Source: an uncultured Prevotella sp.
GTDB taxonomy: Bacteria; Bacteroidota; Bacteroidia; Bacteroidales; Bacteroidaceae
Length of the DNA stretch: 17,369 nt
Assembly: GCA_900548195.1 (NCBI GenBank)
Contig: URJQ01000063.1
Coordinates: 1 to 17,369, forward strand
Direction: 5' to 3'
Positions 1-5,025 of this stretch are shown in pieces. Made by a program: the position numbers and the translations under genes. The notes below the pieces were generated by a model. That model saw nothing but the letters and a program-made list of their open reading frames with translations, did no database searches and had not been told where the DNA came from. The number at the start of each line of letters is the position of its first letter. The stretch's first letter is position 1.

Positions 1-186
1 TCGTGTGGCGGTCACTTCCGTGAGGAGTACCAGACAGAGGAAGGCGAGGCAAAGCGTGACGACGAGCACTTCTTCTACGTAGGCGCTTGGGAATACCAGG
101 GCAACGACGAGACAGCTCCTGTCCTCGTGAAGGAACCACTTGAGTATGAGATAATCAAGGTTCAGACTAGAAATTATAAGAACTAA
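1..186 (+). CDS. sdhA: Succinate dehydrogenase/fumarate reductase flavoprotein subunit, C-terminal end (partial)
   Basis: The window opens inside this gene; only the last 61 codons before a TAA stop are present. The visible tail contains RDDEHFFYVGAWEY and ends VQTRNYKN, which resembles the end of the long Bacteroidetes/epsilon-type SdhA/FrdA flavoproteins. That subunit carries covalent FAD and interconverts succinate and fumarate on the cytoplasmic face of the membrane. The FAD-binding and active-site regions lie outside the window, so the call rests on this tail and on sdhB following downstream. In Bacteroidetes the order is normally sdhC-sdhA-sdhB with short gaps. Here 539 bases and one extra gene separate sdhA from sdhB. 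Confidence 0.85.
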   Translation, partial: SCGGHFREEYQTEEGEAKRDDEHFFYVGAWEYQGNDETAPVLVKEPLEYEIIKVQTRNYKN

Positions 187-190
187 CAAA

Positions 191-222
191 TGGTTTTAAT
201 AAAATATCAATAAATAAAAATA
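191..222 (+). repeat. Left arm of inverted repeat bracketing the GxxExxY gene
   Basis: A 32-bp AT-rich sequence starts 5 bases after the sdhA stop. It is the reverse complement of 676-706 except for one extra A. The core TAAAATATCAATAAATAAA is identical in both arms and occurs again, in this orientation, inside 8952-8972. The arms lie 453 bases apart, just outside the intervening open reading frame. The matching is seen directly; the reading as ends of a mobile cassette is inference. Confidence 0.85.
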
Positions 223-242
223 TAGAAATATAATAAAAAACA

Positions 243-674
243 GTGGAGTACCTGACTCTGACCGATAAAGAATTGAAAGAAAAGTTGAGGAAATTCGTTT
301 ACTCGACAATCGGTTGTTGTCAGGATGTCCATAAAGAAAAAGGAGCGGAACTGACAGAGTATATCTATCAGGATTGCCTTGAGATAGCTTTGATGCAAGA
401 GGATATCCCATTCGAAAGGGAATACCATTTCCATCCTTCATTCAGAGGTATAGAGCTCAAGAGTTCGTTGAGAGTGGATTTCCTTATAAAGGATAAGATA
501 TTTCTCGAATGCAAGGCAATAGAGAAGATAGGCTTTCGCGAAAGAACGCAATTGACCAATTATATGCGCAATGCGGGAATAAGAATAGGTATATTGTATA
601 ATTTCGCACCGTATTTTGCCCAATGTGAGAAATTCTATCTTGACACTGAGACAGATACGATATATTATTTTTGA
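243..674 (+). CDS. GxxExxY family PD-(D/E)XK nuclease-fold protein
   Basis: This 143-aa protein matches the small GxxExxY family in length and layout. An N-terminal helix reads VYSTIGCCQDVHKEKGAEL, followed by ExxY in TEYIYQDCL (about residues 38-45). A PD-(D/E)XK-like core follows: the Asp of VDFLI (about residue 79) and the ExK of LECKAIEK (about residues 89-91). The end, LTNYMRNAGIRIGILYNF, is typical. The Gly of the name motif aligns with Glu here. No biochemical role is established for the family, so nuclease activity is only inferred from the fold. The only in-frame start after a TAA at 231-233 is GTG at 243. The gene sits between sdhA and sdhB inside a 31-32 bp inverted repeat, and its codon use is more AT-rich than its neighbours'. 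No promoter box is visible, so it is probably transcribed with sdh. Confidence 0.85.
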   Translation: MEYLTLTDKELKEKLRKFVYSTIGCCQDVHKEKGAELTEYIYQDCLEIALMQEDIPFEREYHFHPSFRGIELKSSLRVDFLIKDKIFLECKAIEKIGFRERTQLTNYMRNAGIRIGILYNFAPYFAQCEKFYLDTETDTIYYF

Positions 675-675
675 T

Positions 676-706
676 TATTTTTATTTATTGATATTTTATA
701 AAACCA
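676..706 (-). repeat. Right arm of inverted repeat bracketing the GxxExxY gene
   Basis: This 31-bp sequence begins one base after the stop codon of the GxxExxY gene. Read on the minus strand it equals 191-222 with a single one-base gap. Twenty bases separate it from the sdhB start. The 7-mer TAACAAA occurs at 184-190, just outside the left arm, and again at 717-723, ten bases beyond this arm. This could be a remnant of a target duplication, but it is not flush with the right arm, so that reading is weak. Confidence 0.85.
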
Positions 707-725
707 CATAACCATATAACAAACA

Positions 726-1481
726 ATGGCAAACATTTCATTCACAATAAAATATTGGAAGCAGAATGGCCCAAAGGAAAAGGGACATTTCGAACAGCGT
801 GAGATGAAGAATATCCCAGACGATACTTCATTCCTTGAAATGCTCGATATGCTCAATGAGCAGTTGATCAACGAAGGCAAGGAGCCATTCGTATTCGATC
901 ACGACTGCCGCGAGGGCATCTGCGGTATGTGCTCACTCTATATCAACGGTACACCACACGGCAAGACCGAGCAGGGAGCAACAACATGTCAGTTGTATAT
1001 GCGTCGTTTCCACGACGGAGAGACCATCACCGTAGAGCCTTGGCGCTCTGCTGGCTTCCCTATCATCAAGGACTGTATGGTAGATCGCTCTGCATTCGAT
1101 AAGATTATCGCTGCTGGTGGCTACAACACTATCCGCACAGGTCAGGCTCAGGACGCTAACGCTATCCTCATCCCTAAGCAGAATGCTGACGAGGCTATGG
1201 ACTGCGCTACATGTATCGGTTGTGGTGCTTGTGTAGCAGCTTGTAAGAATGGTTCTGCAATGCTCTTCGTAAGCTCTAAGGTTAGCCAGTTGGCTCTCCT
1301 CCCACAGGGACGTCCAGAGGCAGCTAAGCGTGCTAAGGCTATGATCGCCAAGATGGATGAGCTCGGCTTCGGTAACTGTACTAACACACGTGCTTGTGAG
1401 GCTGTATGTCCAAAGAACGAGTCTATCGCTAACATCGCTCGCCTCAACCGTGAGTACATCTGCGCTAAGCTCGCTGACTAA
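726..1481 (+). CDS. sdhB: Succinate dehydrogenase/fumarate reductase iron-sulfur subunit
   Basis: This 251-aa iron-sulfur subunit passes electrons between the FAD of SdhA and the membrane cytochrome b. All cluster ligands are visible. The [2Fe-2S] site is C61-x4-C66-x2-C69 (CREGICGMC) plus C88. Ferredoxin-like cysteines C160, C163, C166 and C173 (CATCIGCGACVAAC, with an extra C169) combine with C218, C224 and C228 for the [4Fe-4S] and [3Fe-4S] clusters. The length and the motif CTNTRACEAVCPK match the longer Bacteroidetes/epsilon-type subunit. Codon use is strongly biased (cgc/cgt, gct, ctc), as in a highly expressed gene. It would form the complex with sdhA upstream, from which it is split by the GxxExxY cassette. 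The window cannot decide whether the complex works mainly as fumarate reductase, as expected in anaerobic Bacteroidales. Confidence 0.95.
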   Translation: MANISFTIKYWKQNGPKEKGHFEQREMKNIPDDTSFLEMLDMLNEQLINEGKEPFVFDHDCREGICGMCSLYINGTPHGKTEQGATTCQLYMRRFHDGETITVEPWRSAGFPIIKDCMVDRSAFDKIIAAGGYNTIRTGQAQDANAILIPKQNADEAMDCATCIGCGACVAACKNGSAMLFVSSKVSQLALLPQGRPEAAKRAKAMIAKMDELGFGNCTNTRACEAVCPKNESIANIARLNREYICAKLAD

Positions 1482-1487
1482 ATTGTG

Positions 1488-1608
1488 GTTTAGTTGTTTA
1501 GTTGTTTGGTTGTTTAGTTGTTTGGTGGTTATCCGCCACTGTGCCAACGGCTTTTACCGTTGGATACCAACAAAACAACAAGACAACAAGCCAACAAAAC
1601 AACAAAAC
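1488..1608. repeat. Mirrored 8-bp tandem repeats around a central hairpin
   Basis: Five tandem 8-mers of the form GTTTAGTT/GTTTGGTT (1488-1527) are mirrored by five of the form AACAAAAC/AACAAGAC (1569-1608). Between them is the perfect hairpin 1544-1563. The arms can pair with roughly one mismatch or wobble per unit, giving a very long imperfect stem directly after sdhB. It probably acts as a transcript 3' end or stabilising structure. The repetition itself is seen; the role is inference. Confidence 0.75.
1544..1563 (+). terminator. Hairpin downstream of sdhB
   Basis: CCAACGG (1544-1550), a six-base loop CTTTTA, and CCGTTGG (1557-1563) form a perfect 7-bp stem 63 bases after the sdhB stop, at the centre of the mirrored repeat. 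There is no T-run after it, so it is at best an atypical terminator or an RNA-protecting stem. Confidence 0.35.
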
Positions 1609-1622
1609 AACATAATAATAAA

Positions 1623-1679
1623 AATCCCCCATTTCATTTCCATCGCCCCCAAAAGCGAAGGATAATGGAGTGGGGGATT
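1623..1679. terminator. Candidate terminator hairpin with C/G-run arms
   Basis: AATCCCCCA (1623-1631) is exactly complementary to TGGGGGATT (1671-1679). A partly paired interior extends the stem. It lies between sdhB and the promoter of the next transcription unit, where an end of transcription is expected. The 3' flank is A/T-rich but has no clean T-run. Confidence 0.45.
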
Positions 1680-1697
1680 AAAATATCCACGGAAAAG

Positions 1698-1730
1698 TTT
1701 GGGAAATAGAAAAACTTTGATTACTTTTGC
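1698..1730 (+). promoter_or_regulatory. Bacteroidetes-type promoter for the pseudokinase gene
   Basis: TTTG at 1698-1701, a 20-base spacer, and TACTTTTGC at 1722-1730 match the Bacteroidetes primary sigma consensus (TTTG, 19-21 bases, TAnnTTTGC). Transcription would start near 1735-1740. That leaves a leader of about 270 bases before the ATG at 2010, long enough for RNA-level control. Confidence 0.8.
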
Positions 1731-1760
1731 AAGAGATTAAATGTAAATAATACAACATAA

Positions 1761-1814
1761 AGCGGTGCACGCAAAGCCTGAAGTGCAGGCTAAAGACCTG
1801 ATATTGACACCGCT
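1761..1814 (+). ncRNA. Structured leader RNA of unknown class
   Basis: AGCGGTG (1761-1767) pairs perfectly with CACCGCT (1808-1814). Inside is a second perfect stem, AGCCTG (1775-1780) with CAGGCT (1786-1791), closing a five-base loop. The unpaired joints contain ACGCAAAGCC and GGCTAA, which resemble one half of the c-di-GMP-I (GEMM-I) aptamer core as I remember it. The other half and its tetraloop arm are not evident, so I do not call it that riboswitch. It lies about 25 bases into the predicted transcript of the signalling genes. The stems are seen; a regulatory role is inference. Confidence 0.45.
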
Positions 1815-1838
1815 AAAGCTATACTGACCTTGCTAATA

Positions 1839-1997
1839 ATGGACGAAATAGGGCTCAAAAGGAAACCTATATTACTAAATAATAAAACAAAAAATACCGA
1901 GAAAACAATGTCGTGGCAGGATAGAATAATTCCTTTTTCATCGACGAGACAGGATTATCCCAGTACGACAATGCTGGAATGTACCACGAATTTATAA
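1839..1997 (+). CDS. Possible 52-codon leader ORF, in frame with the downstream gene
   Basis: ATG at 1839 opens 52 codons ending in TAA at 1995-1997. The stop lies 12 bases before the ATG at 2010 and in the same frame, so a single stop codon separates this stretch from the large sensor protein. The predicted peptide begins MDEIGLKRKPILL and is polar, with no signal peptide or known motif. The downstream gene has a convincing signal peptide from its own ATG, so this is not its true N-terminus. It may be a regulatory upstream ORF, or chance. Confidence 0.2.
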   Translation: MDEIGLKRKPILLNNKTKNTEKTMSWQDRIIPFSSTRQDYPSTTMLECTTNL

Positions 1998-2009
1998 ACA
2001 AAAGACAAT

Positions 2010-4802
2010 ATGCCGAATATCGCAAGGATAATAATACTCATCTTTATCATTGCCTCTGTACCATTTGGAGCAGAAGCAAGGAATACTGATGTGCGATATT
2101 CTGAAGGCAGACCACTCATATATGAGGACTCATGGAATATGCGACCGTTCACCTTCATCAATAAGGATGGACAGCCAGACGGACTCCATGTGGAGCTTGT
2201 AAAGACCATCCTCACCCGACTCCAGATACCTTATAAGATAAATCTGCGCCCTTCTGCCGATAAAGGACTCGACATAAAAAACGGCAAAGCCGACCTCTCC
2301 ATCGTTATGAAGAGTGATTACAATGCGCAATATGGGCAGTTTAGCAAGTCCGGCATCATCACTTTCCATGGAGCCATCCTCGCTCCCACAAGAGACTCCC
2401 TCGCAAGAGTAACCCTCGAACAGCTCTACAACCTCCGTTTCTACGTCCATAAAGGCAGTTCTTCCCAGCGTTACCTCTCGCGCCACGGCTATGATTACGC
2501 CATGACAAAGGTCGATGACATGGACCAAGTGGCAATGGATCTGGCGGCGTCAGACAGTGGAATGGTGGTCTGGAACTACGTTTCGCTCAAGTATCTCAAA
2601 CGCAAATATAATCTCCACAACTTCTATTTAGGCACTGTGGATATCCCTATTGGCGAATCCTGCTTCCTCTCCAATGATGAAAAACTCCTCACACGCCTCG
2701 ACAGTGTACTCGCAGTGATGCGTGAAAACCATGAACTTGACGCCATAATCGACAAATGGATCTACCCGGAAAAGGAGGAAAAGACCATCCCTCTCGTATG
2801 GATGATAGTGGAATATGTCGTTGCCATCTTCATCATCGTCGTGCTGGCGGCTGTCGTCATAGTGCATTTCAAGCGCAAAAAGGCGCGTATAAAGCTCCGT
2901 GACACCATTTTGCAGCTATCCCTGGTCAATCATGCCAACAAGATAAAAGTATGGGTCTATAACCCCGTTACGGGCAAATATTCATGGATGGACAAGCATG
3001 GCGACACCGGACGACAATACACCACCTTCGAGTTCTCGCTATTCTATCCAAAGGATGAGTTTGAGAAAATCAATCAGAAAGTCGCTGCATTGCTCAGAGG
3101 TGACGCAGCTTCCATCGTAATGCAGGTCAAAGGATATAGCCTTTCTGACATAAACAAGGTGCTCGACATTGAGCTCAACATGAAAATAATGCGCGATGGA
3201 TACAGGCATATCAAGTGTATCATCGGCGTACAGCGTGACATCACCGAGGGAACGGCAAAGCTCAAGAGCAAGCGCGAGAAAGCATTCCTCGGCAATACGC
3301 TCTTCCAGGTAGGAGTATCATGTCTCTACAGATTCGATGCCGACGGCAATCTCGTCTCCATAAACCCTGCCGCCTGCGCATTGATGGGAGTCAATACCCC
3401 AGAAGAAGCATTGCAAAAGGGCATAAATATCCATCATCTCAGGCTCTTCTCCGAGGCACAACTCGCCTCCACAGAGATGGTGACGCTGACAGACAATATA
3501 GAGCTCAGCGACCATCCCGATGCCTTTATCCTCGTCGATAAGGGCAGAAGGCAGACAGAAGCCGTCTTCTATTACAGGGCTTCCTTGCAGCGCATCATCG
3601 ACAAGGTGGGCAATACGCAGAACTTTATCCTAAGTCTTACAGATATAAGTGACCTCATGGGCAAGAAGCAACTGGCGCAGAAGCTTGCAGAAGACAGCGA
3701 GAGACTGCTCAAGGAAATCAATAAGCACTCCGCTTATCTCGACTATACCCTTACCATCGGCGGCACAAGAATGGCGAAATACGACCCTAAGACAAAGGTC
3801 ATCAGCACCACAAGGATGGATGAAAATCTTCCTATGACACTGCCACAGCTGCAGATGCTCTCGGAATGCTCTCATGAATCGCTGCCAGAACTCTTCCGTA
3901 TCTTCACCTTGATGGACAGTTATACCGATGGTAATGTGTCGGCAAACTACCGCACCATCACGCATTACTGCAACGATGGCTACAGGAATGTCCACATTGA
4001 GATGCAGCCTGTCCACGACAAAGACGGCAAAGTATGCCTCTATATCGGCATTCTCACCGACATCACCGACCTCGTGGAGTCGCAGCAGAAGCTCAGAGAG
4101 GAGACGTCCCTCGCCAAAGAGACCGACACGCTGAAGCAGAATTTCATAAATAATATGTCATACCGTGTCCGTACTCCGCTCATAGGAATGGCTAAAAGCA
4201 TAGAACTCATGGCAGAGACCGACGACAAGAGCGTAGAGCAAGGCTTGCTGTCGAAGGTCAGCGACAATGTCTCTCGCCTGCTTTACCTTATGGACGACAC
4301 GCTCTTCCTCTCCCGTATCGATGCCGGAATGATGAAGGAATACCCTACAGACGTCGATTTCAATAAGTTCGTCTCAGATGCTTTCCATGAGACGGTGGAG
4401 AAATATCGCAGCGAAAAGGTGGAGTATATCGTCGAGACCAGCGAAAACAGCCTCATGGTGCATATTGATGCCACGCTCATTCGCCGGGTAATCACCGAGA
4501 CGGTAGCGCTCTTTGCTCGCTTCGTCTCCTCCGGAATGCTCCGTCTGAGGTATATGTATCGCCGTGAGTCCATTGGCATAGTAGTGGAATCTCCCGATTA
4601 TGTCATTTCAAAGGCATCGCTTGACCATATCTTCCAGCCTCACCTTATAGACAATCTGCAGTCCTCTTCCGAGGACATCTCAGGTCTGGAGATGGCGATA
4701 GTCAAGTCTATCCTCACCCTTCTCCACGGCACCATCGACTTCGATTCAAAGCCGGGACACGGCACTTCCGCCCTGATTATCTTCCCTGTGAAGGCGGTGT
4801 AG
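2010..4802 (+). CDS. Periplasmic-binding/PAS sensor with degenerate histidine-kinase core (pseudokinase)
   Basis: The 930-aa protein has a signal peptide (1-23) and a periplasmic domain resembling solute-binding protein family 3 (about 34-252; motif FTFINKDGQPDGLHVELV). A TM helix (261-286) is followed by three PAS-like segments (about 311-412, 425-550, 575-690) ending in PAC-like VQRDITE, LTDISDL and LTDITDL. A DHp/ATPase-like end follows. The kinase core is recognisable but dead by motif. The H-box reads FINNMSYRVRTPL, so the phospho-accepting His is Tyr718. The N-box Asn aligns with Leu834. The G1 box DxGxG aligns with S861-P-D-Y-V865. The G2 box is only partly kept (ISGLEMAIVKS). The reading frame is intact over 930 codons, so loss of catalysis looks selected rather than decay. 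It lies directly upstream of a paralogue with an intact core, suggesting a partner or decoy role. Ligand unknown. Confidence 0.85.
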   Translation: MPNIARIIILIFIIASVPFGAEARNTDVRYSEGRPLIYEDSWNMRPFTFINKDGQPDGLHVELVKTILTRLQIPYKINLRPSADKGLDIKNGKADLSIVMKSDYNAQYGQFSKSGIITFHGAILAPTRDSLARVTLEQLYNLRFYVHKGSSSQRYLSRHGYDYAMTKVDDMDQVAMDLAASDSGMVVWNYVSLKYLKRKYNLHNFYLGTVDIPIGESCFLSNDEKLLTRLDSVLAVMRENHELDAIIDKWIYPEKEEKTIPLVWMIVEYVVAIFIIVVLAAVVIVHFKRKKARIKLRDTILQLSLVNHANKIKVWVYNPVTGKYSWMDKHGDTGRQYTTFEFSLFYPKDEFEKINQKVAALLRGDAASIVMQVKGYSLSDINKVLDIELNMKIMRDGYRHIKCIIGVQRDITEGTAKLKSKREKAFLGNTLFQVGVSCLYRFDADGNLVSINPAACALMGVNTPEEALQKGINIHHLRLFSEAQLASTEMVTLTDNIELSDHPDAFILVDKGRRQTEAVFYYRASLQRIIDKVGNTQNFILSLTDISDLMGKKQLAQKLAEDSERLLKEINKHSAYLDYTLTIGGTRMAKYDPKTKVISTTRMDENLPMTLPQLQMLSECSHESLPELFRIFTLMDSYTDGNVSANYRTITHYCNDGYRNVHIEMQPVHDKDGKVCLYIGILTDITDLVESQQKLREETSLAKETDTLKQNFINNMSYRVRTPLIGMAKSIELMAETDDKSVEQGLLSKVSDNVSRLLYLMDDTLFLSRIDAGMMKEYPTDVDFNKFVSDAFHETVEKYRSEKVEYIVETSENSLMVHIDATLIRRVITETVALFARFVSSGMLRLRYMYRRESIGIVVESPDYVISKASLDHIFQPHLIDNLQSSSEDISGLEMAIVKSILTLLHGTIDFDSKPGHGTSALIIFPVKAV

Positions 4803-4862
4803 CCCCCCTCCCGTCCCCCCTGAGGGATGATAGGTTACGCTCTCCGCTTGGGGTTTCTAATT

Positions 4863-5014
4863 GCGTCAGCGCGATTTTTCACTCTTCACTTTTCACTTTT
4901 CACTCTTCACTAAAAAATGTAACTCCCATTCTTCATTCTTCATTCTTCATTTAATAACCGCGTCAGCGCGATTTTTCACTCTTCACTCTTCACTTTTCAC
5001 TCTTCACTAAAAAA
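4863..5014. repeat. Duplicated 55-bp unit with 7-bp tandem repeats
   Basis: Two 55-bp copies (4863-4917 and 4960-5014) begin GCGTCAGCGCGATTTTT and continue as tandem CTTCACT/TTTCACT heptamers, ending in A-runs. They differ at a single base. Between them lies a CATTCTT heptamer array. The second copy ends 11 bases before the ATG at 5026, so the C/T-rich tract forms the immediate leader of the kinase gene. I see no promoter box in 4803-5025, which suggests transcription from upstream. Confidence 0.85.
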
Positions 5015-5025
5015 ACAAAAAGAAA

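Noticed and set aside
184..723. TAACAAA at 184-190 and 717-723 as a target-site duplication of the GxxExxY cassette
   Set aside because: The right copy is ten bases away from the repeat arm and the 7-mer is A-rich, so the evidence is too weak to claim transposition.
1534..1543. CCGCCACTGTG-like string reminiscent of the conserved core of cobalamin riboswitches
   Set aside because: It lies inside the mirrored repeat after sdhB. None of the other conserved B12-box elements are present, and no gene starts within 450 bases.
933..1547. 204-aa minus-strand frame overlapping sdhB
   Set aside because: It is Ser/Thr/Leu-rich antisense of a strongly biased gene and begins in the tandem repeats; there is no sign of a real protein.
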